Assembly (NCBI RefSeq): GCF_001625325.1
Contig: NZ_JRQQ01000006.1
Location: 248,001 to 312,000, forward strand
Reading direction: 5' to 3'
Length of the DNA: 64,000 nt
DNA from: Croceicoccus estronivorus
GTDB lineage: Bacteria > Pseudomonadota > Alphaproteobacteria > Sphingomonadales > Sphingomonadaceae
Below the pieces are notes generated by a model. It had not been told where the DNA came from. It saw only the letters and a list, made by a program, of their open reading frames with translations, and ran no database searches. The position numbers and the translations under genes are program-made. How positions within the stretch are numbered: the stretch's first letter is position 1; each line of letters starts with the position of its first letter. Of this stretch, positions 54,501 through 63,267 are shown piece by piece.

Positions 54501-55973
54501 CTAGACAAGGGGTTGCAGCGCGCGGGGGGCATTGTCGCCCCACGTCTCCACGTACTGTGCGATCATCGTGCCCAGCCTTCTCAACGAAGGCGCGCGCAGT
54601 TCTATTTCGGCGTTGAGCAGGCGCAGCTGACTTGCTCCGCCGACGAATAGATGCGCGGGTCCCACATTAAGCGTCGTGGCGAGCCGCGCCAGCATCAGGA
54701 TACGGAAGAACGTTAGCGTCTGTTCGGACGGCACGGTGCCGCCGGCCCGCGCATAGGCGTGCATGACGCGCCCCCAGTCGAGCGTCCCGTGCGCCGCGTT
54801 GAATACGTAGCCGAGGTCCATACCGGCATGGCCGATCTGGGCGTTCTCCCAATCCAGCAGGCACGCGAGCTCGCCGTCGTCCATCAACATGTTATGAAAG
54901 CCCACGTCGCCGTGGATGAGGCAGTTCGGGCCGAGGTCTTCGGGCAGATGTGCGGCCAGCCACTTCCATGCGCCCAGCGTCGCCGCCGAAGGCGCATGCG
55001 AATTGCGCGTCAGGAGGCCCATCATGTCGTCCACGTAGCGCCTGACCGCTTCGGCTCCCGACTGTTGCCAAAGATCGGTGCGGATCGATTCGGTGAGGTC
55101 GCCCAGTTCGACCATCGCCGGCAGCGAATGGAGACGCCCCAAGGTCTCGCCCAAGCGATCGTTCAGGCGCGGATCGAAGTGATCGGTGGCCCCTGCGAGG
55201 GTACCGATGGCCTTGCCTCGACTTCTTCGCATGACGATGAAATCGGGGCCCGGCAGCATCGCCGACCGGCTCTCCAGCCATAGCGCCTCGGGGGCTGGAA
55301 AGCCGTGGCGCTGCACGGCCCGGATCACGGCGTATTCATGGCGGACGCGATGGCAGGCCCCCGGCACCAGTTCCACCGAAGGATCGCGCCGGATGACAAA
55401 TTCGCCCTCCAGCGCCCCGCCCTTGGCGCGAAAGAAATGGGTCTCCTTCCCGAAACCGCCCATCAGTGGATTGAAGGCTTCCAGCTCCAGCCGTGGATCC
55501 GCGAAACGCGTCCGCAGATATGCTTCGAAACCTTGCGCCGTTATCGCCTGCTCTTTCCCCCGAGCGGCGCCGATCTCCGCACCCAGCGCCCTATCCATCG
55601 CATCGGCCTCCATTCGGCAGAGCTGCGCGACCGCTGTGCCCCCCGGCGATCGCGAAGCCGAAACGTGTCGCTCCGCGGCACCAAGCAGCGACCTGGCGAC
55701 GTCCCAGCCATTCGCGGCCGGAACGCCAGCGGAGCGGCGGTCCGCGGTTTCGTCATGCCGTTGGGCAGTGCCAGCCTCCAGCCCCGCCAGCGCCTCGATG
55801 GCGCACGCGCTCCCATGGCGCTCCCGCTCGAGCAAGAGTCGCAGTGCCGTTCGAAAGGCGAGTTTGCTCGACGTCAGGCCCGCTTCACCTTCGTCTGGAA
55901 ACGCCATGCGCTCGCACGCCTGCAGCATCGCTTTGAGCAAGTGGCCTGCGGCATCTGAACCGTGGCCGATCAT
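54501..55973 (-). CDS. APH-like phosphotransferase, copy 2
   Basis: This 490-residue kinase resembles the one at 61824 more than the one at 53037. It shares NPLMGGFGKETHFF, GEFVIRRDPSVELVPGACHRVRHEYAVI and FIVMRRSRGKAIGTLAG. Its catalytic loop is LIHGDVGFHNMLMDDG and its metal segment is LLDWENAQIGHAGMDLGY. The first 150 residues are helical and unassigned. ATG 55973 overlaps the stop of the family B gene by four bases, so the two are translationally coupled, suggesting the B protein and kinase act together. Confidence 0.88.
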   Translation of the reverse strand: MIGHGSDAAGHLLKAMLQACERMAFPDEGEAGLTSSKLAFRTALRLLLERERHGSACAIEALAGLEAGTAQRHDETADRRSAGVPAANGWDVARSLLGAAERHVSASRSPGGTAVAQLCRMEADAMDRALGAEIGAARGKEQAITAQGFEAYLRTRFADPRLELEAFNPLMGGFGKETHFFRAKGGALEGEFVIRRDPSVELVPGACHRVRHEYAVIRAVQRHGFPAPEALWLESRSAMLPGPDFIVMRRSRGKAIGTLAGATDHFDPRLNDRLGETLGRLHSLPAMVELGDLTESIRTDLWQQSGAEAVRRYVDDMMGLLTRNSHAPSAATLGAWKWLAAHLPEDLGPNCLIHGDVGFHNMLMDDGELACLLDWENAQIGHAGMDLGYVFNAAHGTLDWGRVMHAYARAGGTVPSEQTLTFFRILMLARLATTLNVGPAHLFVGGASQLRLLNAEIELRAPSLRRLGTMIAQYVETWGDNAPRALQPLV

Positions 55974-56977
55974 TCGGGGAACGGACTCGGATTGAAGCTG
56001 CGTTCGCTCCAGCCGGGCCCTTCCGCGCCGTCGAGCCGCCAGATCACCGCTTCCTCGTTCGACGAGGCAGCATGGAAGCCGGGCATCACCCCCGGCGACT
56101 TGTCGTAAGGAGAGCAGAAGGCGGCGGGCATGCTTGCGACGAAGCGGACGATCTCGAAGGTCATCGCGCCCAGCTCGCTCTCCAAGGTGATGGCATAGGG
56201 CCTGGCGTGATCGCCCGGCCTATCCATGAAATCGATCGACTCCACCCGGGCCGGGTAGCGCTTTGCGCCATGCGTCAGGCTGGCCTTAGCCATCGGCTCG
56301 GCACCGCCGTGCACCGCCATGGAATAGACGTTGAAGGTCAGGTCCCTGTCAGGAAACCACCCTTGCGCCCAGCAGTGACGATGGAGCTGGGTGATCACGC
56401 GAATGCCGCGACTGTGGTCACGCTGTCCGAAAGCGGCGTTGATCGCATAAGTCTCGTTGCGATAGGCGATGGTTCCCGAAACTGATCCGACCTGCTCTAC
56501 GTGCAGCTTGCCCGCGAGGTCTTCGGCGGCTCCCGCCTGGCCGCTCATATCCCACGGCGGCGCGACGCCGTCGAAGAGAAGCTCGATCCGCAGGGGCCAG
56601 AGCGGCCGCGCCGTCGCGCCCCGCGCAAGAAGATCGGCCCGCGAGTCCAGGCTCGCAGGTCCGTCGAAGGCCAGCCGATAACGCTGCCCTTCCTCAATCA
56701 CCGCGATCTCGAATAGCGATGCACGCATCCGGCGATCGTCGTCGCTACGGCCGAACGCCTTGTGATAGATGATCCGATCGCCCGGCAGAGCAAGCATGAA
56801 GAACTCGCGCCAGACCGTCGGTTCGAGCGGCCATCGTCCCAGCTGGCTGGCCAGCGCAACGCCGCTGGCGGGGTCGCTGATCATGAACGCGTAGTTTTCG
56901 CTCCACATCGGGACTGCGGGAAACGATGCCAATGGATAGTCATCAAGCATCGCCGATTTGGTCACGCTTTTCATCAT
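55970..56977 (-). CDS. Conserved protein family B, copy 1 (RDHS-motif protein)
   Basis: This 335-residue protein is related to the partial gene at the right edge. Key segments are MWSENYAFMISDPASG, PPWDMSGQAGAAEDLAGKLHVEQVG, the motif GQRDHSRGIRVITQLHRHCWAQGWFPDRDLTFNVYSM and a late GPGWSERSFNPSPF. It shares the RDHS motif with family A but is otherwise different. The pattern of repeated beta strands suggests an AttH/CrtC-like barrel; the function is unknown. The start is ATG 56977, or possibly 56950. It is coupled to the downstream kinase and divergent from the TonB receptor. Confidence 0.8.
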   Translation of the reverse strand: MMKSVTKSAMLDDYPLASFPAVPMWSENYAFMISDPASGVALASQLGRWPLEPTVWREFFMLALPGDRIIYHKAFGRSDDDRRMRASLFEIAVIEEGQRYRLAFDGPASLDSRADLLARGATARPLWPLRIELLFDGVAPPWDMSGQAGAAEDLAGKLHVEQVGSVSGTIAYRNETYAINAAFGQRDHSRGIRVITQLHRHCWAQGWFPDRDLTFNVYSMAVHGGAEPMAKASLTHGAKRYPARVESIDFMDRPGDHARPYAITLESELGAMTFEIVRFVASMPAAFCSPYDKSPGVMPGFHAASSNEEAVIWRLDGAEGPGWSERSFNPSPFPE

Positions 56978-57231
56978 TCTTGCAACCTGCTCCCTCCAAC
57001 TTCTTTACGAGCCCCGCTCGTCTCCCAGTGACTCGTTGCATGTGACGATAATCGGCACGCAACGGCGGTAAACACATTTTGAAATAAAATCGACATTTTT
57101 ATCTTTAGTCGATAATTGTATTGACACAACGCCATGTCGCATCAATATGGCAAAGCTGAGGGTAGGGCTCCATCGCACGCACGAGGGCACCTTCAGGGTT
57201 TATCAGAATTGCGAGGGGGAGGTACTGAGAG

Positions 57232-59388
57232 ATGAGGAGCTTGATCATAGCCGCCATGGTCGGGTCGGCGCTCACGCCGGTTGGTGCGATGGCCCAGGGC
57301 GTCGAGGCGGCGGAAGCCCCCGAAACCGCCGGGGACATCATCGTCACCGCGCAGCGGCGCGAACAGCGCCTGACCGACGTGCCGATCTCGATCAGCGCGA
57401 TTTCGCAGGAAACGATGCAGAACCAGCAGATCAAGACGACGCTGGACCTGCCCAAGCTCGTTCCTGGCGTCGAGGTATCGCATAATGGCGTGTGGGTGAC
57501 GCCGACGATCCGCGGCGTCGGCAGCCGCGTGGGCGAGAACAGCGTTGCGCAGTATATCGACGGCGTTTACATCCCGAACCCGGTGAGCGCGCTAAGCGAG
57601 TTCGCGGCGGTCGAGCGGGTCGAAGTGCTGAAGGGTCCGCAGGGCACCCTGTTCGGCCGCAATGCCACCGGCGGCGCGATAACCATCATCACGCCCGATC
57701 CCAAGATCGGCGAGGTCGAAGCGCAGGGCAGCGCCTTCCTCGAGGAGCGCAACGGGTGGGGCGGGACGGGCTACGTCAGCCTGCCGATCGGTGACAAGTT
57801 CGCTCTCAGCATCTCGGGCAACTATCGGGAATCCGATGGTTGGATCAAGATGGGCGTCAACAACATCGTCGGCGGGTCGCAGCCCGTGCCGGCCGGAACC
57901 CCGCTGAATGCCGTGAAGCATTCGGGCCAGCGCGTGAAGCTGCGTTTCAACCCCGATGCGGATTTCGATGCGATTCTGACCTTCTGGCACGGAAAGCTCA
58001 ACGATTCCGGGGCAACAGTCTATCCGGCGATATCCAACCAGTTGCTGGGCGGCGATGTCGACCTGCCGCCCTACCGGGCCTTCGTCGGCTTCGTCCCGAC
58101 CAATGACGTGGAGTTCACGCAATACTCGCTGAAATGGACCAAGCACTTCGGCGACACCAGCCTCCAGTCGACTACCGCCTATCGCAAGGACGACAACTTC
58201 ATCAACGTCGATGTTTCGCAATCGACGATCGCACCGGTGCAGGCGACCTGGGCTTCTACGCAGAAGACCTTCTCGCAGGAATTCGTCCTCAACAGCAAGA
58301 TCGGCCCACTGGACGCAGTCGCCGGCCTGTTTATCTACGACGACAGATTCGTGAAGGAATACATCGGCGCCTTCCATCACCAGGACACGTTCTCGGTAGC
58401 GCCATTCATCGATCTGACCTACAATATCACCGACAACCTCCGCGTCATCGGTGGCCTGCGCTATACCTACGAAAAGCGTTCGTTCACCTATGACGCCTTC
58501 GACGGCAGCGTGTTCTTCAAATCCGACAAGAGCTACAACAACATCTCACCACGTGCCGTCGTCCAGTACGATCTCGACGATCGATCCAACGTCTATGCGT
58601 CGTTCAGCCAGGGCTACAAAAGCGGGCTTTTCAATACCGATGCGACGGGTCTCGTTTCGCCTGACGACCTTGCTGCGCAGCCGCTCAATGCCGAGAAGCT
58701 GACCGCTTACGAGATCGGCTACAAGCGCGGCAGCCGCTTCCTGAACCTCAGCCTCGCCGGGTTTTTCTATAAGTGGGAGAACATCCAGACCAACCGCTAC
58801 GTCAATGGCAACACGGTCGCACAGAATGCCGCCGAGGGCGAGATCTACGGCGGCGAGTTCCAGCTGACGGTCAATCCCACCAACTACCTCAGCATCTTCG
58901 TCAACGGGGCGGTGATGCACGGCCGCTTCACCAAATTCCCGGACGGGAACGCGAGCGTCCAAGGAACCGCGGGCGATCTCTATGACCTTAACAACCCGGT
59001 CGATCCGCTCGTCGTGAACGTGTCGCAAGACTGGAAGGGACTCCGCCTGCTCAATGCGCCCGATCTCAGCATCAATGGCGGCTTCAATCTCGATATTCCG
59101 GTCGGCAACGGCACGCTGACGTTGACGCCAAACGTCAAGTATTCGAGCCGCTTCGCCTCCAACGGCATCCTCCTCGACACCTCGGGTAAGAACCTCCTGG
59201 AACGCGGTTCCGAAGTGCTGGTGGACATGTCGGTCGGCTACAAGATCGGTCAGTTCAAGGTTTCGGCCTACGCCCGCAATCTGCTGGACAACAACTTCTA
59301 TTCCGAACCCAACTACAATGCCCTCGGCTACTACGGCCTGTGGAACGAACCGCGCACGATCGGCGCACGGATCGAATTCAAATACTGA
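57232..59388 (+). CDS. TonB-dependent outer-membrane receptor
   Basis: This 718-residue receptor has a signal peptide (MRSLIIAAMVGSALTPVGAMAQ), the sphingomonad mature start GDIIVTAQRREQRLTDVPISISAIS, plug motifs GPQGTLFGRNATGGAITIIT, and a beta-barrel ending in IGARIEFKY. It shares little detail with the receptor at 20704 and likely imports a different compound. GGGGGAGG precedes ATG 57232. It lies in the middle of the A/B/kinase cluster, divergent from family B copy 1 and convergent with family A copy 2. Confidence 0.95.
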   Translation: MRSLIIAAMVGSALTPVGAMAQGVEAAEAPETAGDIIVTAQRREQRLTDVPISISAISQETMQNQQIKTTLDLPKLVPGVEVSHNGVWVTPTIRGVGSRVGENSVAQYIDGVYIPNPVSALSEFAAVERVEVLKGPQGTLFGRNATGGAITIITPDPKIGEVEAQGSAFLEERNGWGGTGYVSLPIGDKFALSISGNYRESDGWIKMGVNNIVGGSQPVPAGTPLNAVKHSGQRVKLRFNPDADFDAILTFWHGKLNDSGATVYPAISNQLLGGDVDLPPYRAFVGFVPTNDVEFTQYSLKWTKHFGDTSLQSTTAYRKDDNFINVDVSQSTIAPVQATWASTQKTFSQEFVLNSKIGPLDAVAGLFIYDDRFVKEYIGAFHHQDTFSVAPFIDLTYNITDNLRVIGGLRYTYEKRSFTYDAFDGSVFFKSDKSYNNISPRAVVQYDLDDRSNVYASFSQGYKSGLFNTDATGLVSPDDLAAQPLNAEKLTAYEIGYKRGSRFLNLSLAGFFYKWENIQTNRYVNGNTVAQNAAEGEIYGGEFQLTVNPTNYLSIFVNGAVMHGRFTKFPDGNASVQGTAGDLYDLNNPVDPLVVNVSQDWKGLRLLNAPDLSINGGFNLDIPVGNGTLTLTPNVKYSSRFASNGILLDTSGKNLLERGSEVLVDMSVGYKIGQFKVSAYARNLLDNNFYSEPNYNALGYYGLWNEPRTIGARIEFKY

Positions 59389-59415
59389 GCCGGGAACACG
59401 GGACCCGGACACGTT

Positions 59416-59443
59416 AAAGCCCCGCCGAACGGCGGGGCTTTTT
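59416..59443 (+). terminator. Rho-independent terminator after the TonB receptor
   Basis: AAAGCCCCGCCG-AAC-GGCGGGGCTTTTT forms a nine- to twelve-base-pair G+C-rich stem with a short loop, followed by a T-run on the plus strand and preceded by an A-run, so it can terminate in both directions. It ends the receptor gene 28 bases after its stop and lies 57 bases past the end of family A copy 2. Confidence 0.93.
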
Positions 59444-59500
59444 GCATGACCTTATGTGCATGGCTGTTCCGGTTCGGGAGTCCGGCTCGCGCCCTCTTCC

Positions 59501-60697
59501 CTATTCGAACCCGTAGGGACGATAGCGACCGTTGATCCAGTGCTCGACATGTGCGGCGCCCCTGCCGACCGTGCCGTCCGGGCCTGTCACCCTGACCGCG
59601 CAGAGATAGACCATTCCTTGGACCTTCGAGCTGCCGGCTCCGAACATGTCGGTTGAATCTTCGGCTGCCTGGTAGGGTTTGTAGTCGATCGGCTGCACGG
59701 AGAAGTCGAAGCTGTCGCTCTCCAACGCCAGTTCCTCGGACCCGTGATAGGTGTGAACGTTTCCGCCGTCCTTCCAGCCACCGGGAAAGTAGCCACTGGT
59801 CTGGGCGATCCAAGGCGGCGACACGACGTCGAATTCAATGGTCCACGCTCCGCCTGCGGTGTCAGTGATCGCCATCGTGACCGAGTCCAGCAGCCGTGTG
59901 CCGTTCCGATAGGTTGCCGTGTGGGCGGCGGTCGCGATTTCGAACTGCCGGTCCCATCCGGCGAACAGCGAGCCGCCCAGCGCGGTTCCGAACACGTCCG
60001 AAAAATCGCGCTGAACACCGTCGGCATCCTCGTGCAGATGGAAGAAGCCGCTGAAGGGATCGGCCCGCAGGATGATCCAGAAGCGCAATGCCCGTTGCAG
60101 TCCCGGCGCCAGCTTGGGGGGCAGCCATTTGGGATCGGGCGATAGCGGCAGGCGCTCGGCGTAGAGGCCCCACGAATGGTCGCGCGCGCAGCTCCAGCCG
60201 GAGGGGTCGACCATCCACTCGCGTTCGCCTAGCTTGATCCGCCCCTCCGGTCTGCCGGCTTGGCAGTAGCGGCTTTGATCGGTGGTGCGGCGCATCCTGT
60301 TTTCCGCTAGGTGGTGCTCTTCCAGCACGGCCGGGGAAACGCCGGTCCAGACCAGATCGAAGCTCAGCCCCGTCTCGTTTTCAGCCAGCGACACCCGAAG
60401 TTTCTTCAAGGGCTCGACGACCTCGACCGCGAAGGGGCCAACGACGGTGCGCATGTCCTGACGCCAGCAACGGCTGAACCGCGTCGTATGCTGCTTGCCG
60501 GCGACATTGAGGATTGCAAATCCGCCGATGATGTCGGAATTGGGGTTTACCCGGTAGCCCACCGCGAGAAAGACTTTCTCCTCCGGACTGAAGAAGCCGA
60601 AATAGCAGCCGTCATCCCACGAAAAATCCGTCGAGGGGATGTTCGCGAAGGTGTGCGAGGTCTGATGGACCGGGAACTCGTCGTAAGGGCTCAACAT
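59501..60697 (-). CDS. Conserved protein family A, copy 2
   Basis: This 398-residue paralogue of the 51818 protein shares its layout: MLSPYDEFPVHQTSHTF, FSWDDGCYFGFF, NRMRRTTDQSRYCQ, the motif ARDHSWGLYAERLPLSPDPKWLPP, and YRPYGFE at the end. The strong conservation of Trp, His and Asp positions between the two copies marks likely functional residues, but no activity is known. The start is ATG 60697. The Old Yellow Enzyme gene lies 20 bases upstream on the same strand. Confidence 0.82.
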   Translation of the reverse strand: MLSPYDEFPVHQTSHTFANIPSTDFSWDDGCYFGFFSPEEKVFLAVGYRVNPNSDIIGGFAILNVAGKQHTTRFSRCWRQDMRTVVGPFAVEVVEPLKKLRVSLAENETGLSFDLVWTGVSPAVLEEHHLAENRMRRTTDQSRYCQAGRPEGRIKLGEREWMVDPSGWSCARDHSWGLYAERLPLSPDPKWLPPKLAPGLQRALRFWIILRADPFSGFFHLHEDADGVQRDFSDVFGTALGGSLFAGWDRQFEIATAAHTATYRNGTRLLDSVTMAITDTAGGAWTIEFDVVSPPWIAQTSGYFPGGWKDGGNVHTYHGSEELALESDSFDFSVQPIDYKPYQAAEDSTDMFGAGSSKVQGMVYLCAVRVTGPDGTVGRGAAHVEHWINGRYRPYGFE

Positions 60698-60717
60698 CGC
60701 AGTTTTCCTGGTTCTGG

Positions 60718-61827
60718 CTAGTAGTAGGTCGCCACGGCTTCGGCCGTGTAGGCTCGCAGTTCGTCGATGCGGTTGTCGCGGATCTTGCGCGCCCACTCCC
60801 AGTCCTGAAGCAGCGCCCGGCCGACTGCGACGAGATCGAAGTCGCCGCGATCAAGCATTCGCAGAAGCTGGGTGAGCGGCGAAGGCGCCGCGGGCGTTCC
60901 GGCTTCGAGATAGTTCGTCGATATCGAATCGGTGCTGAGCCCCACCGAGCCGACGGTGATGGTCGGCTTGCCGCCGATCGCCTTGACCCAACCCGCCAGG
61001 TTCCGGTCGCTGTCGGCAAACTCCGGTTCCCAGAAACGCCGCTGCGAGCAATGGAATATCGAGACGCCGGCATCGACCAGCGGCTCCACCAGACCGGTGA
61101 GCTCGGCCGGGCTTTCCGCATGTTTGTAGTCGTAGGCTTCGTACTTGAACTGCGAGATGCGCAGAATCAGCGGAAAGTCCGGGCCGACGCGCCGCCGGCA
61201 CTCGGCGATGATCTCGGCGGCAAAGCGCGTCCTCGCGCGCAGGTCGCCGCCATATGCGTCGCGGCGCAAGTTCGTGCGGGCCCACAGGAACTGATCGATA
61301 AGATAGCCGTGGGCGCCATGGAACTCGACCGCATCGAAGCCCGCCGCCTTCGCATTGACCACGCCCGAGGCATAGGCATCGATGACGGCATCGATCTCGG
61401 CCTGGGTCATCGGCTCTCCCACCGTCACCCCTTCCCGATAAAAGCCCGAAGGGCTGAGTATGCGTTCGGGACGGCTGTCGCTGGTCGAATCCGAGGCGAG
61501 CGAACCGACATGCCAGAGCTGCGCTGCGATCTTCGCGCCCGTCGCGTGGACTTGGTCGACCACGCGTGCCCAGGCCGCCAACGCCGCTTCACCATATATG
61601 TGCGGAACATCGCGCGCGTTCGACGCGGACGGATGATCGATCCAGATTCCTTCGGTCACGATCAAGCCGACGGCGGCAGAGGCGCGCCGCACGTAGTAGT
61701 CGGCCACGTTCTGGCCGACGATCCCGTCGGGCGCCATGCGACGGGTCATCGGCGCCATGACTATGCGATTCGGCAGCGCGATACCGGCGGCTTCGGTCGG
61801 CGTGAAGAGCGCGGCGACTTCCGTCAC
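60718..61827 (-). CDS. NADH:flavin oxidoreductase, Old Yellow Enzyme family
   Basis: This 369-residue TIM-barrel flavoprotein begins with LFTPTEAAGIALPNRIVMAPMTRRMAPDG. It carries AAQLWHVGSLAS and FDAVEFHGAHGYLIDQFLWARTNLRRDAYGGDLRARTRFA, the OYE His and Arg signature, plus VGRALLQDWEWA near the FMN phosphate site. It reduces activated C=C bonds. Start GTG 61827 overlaps the stop of the upstream kinase by four bases (GTGA). In this cluster it may saturate an enone in the shared unknown substrate. Confidence 0.93.
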   Translation of the reverse strand: MTEVAALFTPTEAAGIALPNRIVMAPMTRRMAPDGIVGQNVADYYVRRASAAVGLIVTEGIWIDHPSASNARDVPHIYGEAALAAWARVVDQVHATGAKIAAQLWHVGSLASDSTSDSRPERILSPSGFYREGVTVGEPMTQAEIDAVIDAYASGVVNAKAAGFDAVEFHGAHGYLIDQFLWARTNLRRDAYGGDLRARTRFAAEIIAECRRRVGPDFPLILRISQFKYEAYDYKHAESPAELTGLVEPLVDAGVSIFHCSQRRFWEPEFADSDRNLAGWVKAIGGKPTITVGSVGLSTDSISTNYLEAGTPAAPSPLTQLLRMLDRGDFDLVAVGRALLQDWEWARKIRDNRIDELRAYTAEAVATYY

Positions 61828-63257
61828 TCTCCGAACTCCTGCTGATAGGCCGATATCATTCCGCCAAGCGACTTGAGGATGTGCGGGCGGAAGTAGAAGT
61901 CGCCCGATAGCAGGCGCAGGTCCGAAACTTCTCCCGCGAAGAGTTTCGCGCTTGCCAAGTTGGTGCTGACGGCGTTGCGCGCCTGCATGAAGATGCGGAA
62001 GAACTCGAAGTGCCGCCGAGGGATCGCGGGTCCGCCCGCCGCCTCGTAAGCCCGGATGACGCGGGACCAGTCGAGGTCGTTACCGCCTGCGTTGAAGGCA
62101 TATGCGAGGTCTTCGCCGGGATGGCCGATGTGGGCGAATTCCCAATCGAGCACGGCAACGAGCTCGCCTTCGTCGAGAAGCATGTTGTGGAACCCGATAT
62201 CGCCGTGCACGAGCGTAGCAACGATATCGCTTTCGGGCACGTTCGCGAGCAGCCAGCGGAATATCGCAACCGTCGCCGGAGAATGCGTATGGGGCGCGTT
62301 GCGAAACATGGCGAGATAGTTTTCAAGATAGGCCCGGGTGGCGACATGCGCGGGGACACCCCACAGATCAGCCCTGATCGACTCGGTCAGATCACCCAGC
62401 GATGTCAGCGGCGGCAGGCCGTGCAGCGTAGCCATGACCCGGCCGAGCTGATCGTTCAGGGTCGAGTCCGGCGCTTTGTCCGCACCGAACAGGTTGCCCC
62501 CAGCTTGCCCCCGGCTGCGCCGCATGATGATAAAATCGCCACCGGCTATCTCCGGATGCTCGCAGTCCAACCACAAGACTTCGGGCGTCTCGAAACCCGC
62601 GTCACCCGCAGCCTTGATGACGGCAAACTCCGCAGCAACCTTATGGCAGGCATTGGGGATAAGTTGGACCACCATGTCGCGTCGCATGACGAAGTCGCCC
62701 GTGAGGGCGGTGCCGGCCACCGAAAAGAGATGCGTCTCCTTGCCGAACCCCCCGTTGAGCGGGCTGCAAACAACGACGCTGAGAGTGTCGTCGTTCAAAT
62801 AGCGCCGCAAGTATGCCGTCAGCCGCTCGGCGTTCACCTCGTCGGCCATCGTACCGCCTTCACCGCATTCGGCCATGGCAGACAGGAGATCGTCCGCTTC
62901 CCAGGTGCACAGCGCCTGAAGCTGGTGAGGGTCCAGCGGCGCTTCGGATTTCGCAAGCTGCGCCTCCGAGCGCGCCAGGATGCCGGTCGCCGCGGCTTCC
63001 GCGGCATCCAGCGAGTTGCCGATCTGCGGCGCACCTGTCGCATCGGGCCCCTCCAGTCCGATGGCAGCAAGACCGGCCAGGCGCGCCCGCACCCCTTCCG
63101 CCCCGTTTCGTTCGCGCGCGGCCAGAGCGCGCAATGCTGCCGCGAAGAGCCCTCGGCTGGACAGCGGTCCTTCGCTAGCATCGCCATCGATGCGGACACG
63201 CGGAGTCGCTTCCACTAGCGCGGACAGCAATGCGGACGTACGGCTAGTCTCGGTCAT
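61824..63257 (-). CDS. APH-like phosphotransferase, copy 3
   Basis: This 477-residue kinase is closely related to copy 2: NDDTLSVVVCSPLNGGFGKETHLFSV, MRRDMVVQLIPNACHKVAAEFAVIKAAG, FIIMRRSRGQAGGNLFG, and the catalytic loop LVHGDIGFHNMLLDEGELVAVLDWEFAHIGHPGEDLAY. The N-terminal 150 residues are helical. The start is ATG 63257 with AGGAG upstream. It follows family B copy 2 by 10 bases and overlaps the Old Yellow Enzyme, reproducing the B-then-kinase order of the first module. Confidence 0.88.
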   Translation of the reverse strand: MTETSRTSALLSALVEATPRVRIDGDASEGPLSSRGLFAAALRALAARERNGAEGVRARLAGLAAIGLEGPDATGAPQIGNSLDAAEAAATGILARSEAQLAKSEAPLDPHQLQALCTWEADDLLSAMAECGEGGTMADEVNAERLTAYLRRYLNDDTLSVVVCSPLNGGFGKETHLFSVAGTALTGDFVMRRDMVVQLIPNACHKVAAEFAVIKAAGDAGFETPEVLWLDCEHPEIAGGDFIIMRRSRGQAGGNLFGADKAPDSTLNDQLGRVMATLHGLPPLTSLGDLTESIRADLWGVPAHVATRAYLENYLAMFRNAPHTHSPATVAIFRWLLANVPESDIVATLVHGDIGFHNMLLDEGELVAVLDWEFAHIGHPGEDLAYAFNAGGNDLDWSRVIRAYEAAGGPAIPRRHFEFFRIFMQARNAVSTNLASAKLFAGEVSDLRLLSGDFYFRPHILKSLGGMISAYQQEFGE

Positions 63258-63267
63258 GCCAAATCTC

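Noticed and set aside
62010-63218. Plus-strand frame of 402 codons opposite the third kinase
   Set aside because: The minus strand encodes the kinase catalytic loop; the plus frame is a shadow.
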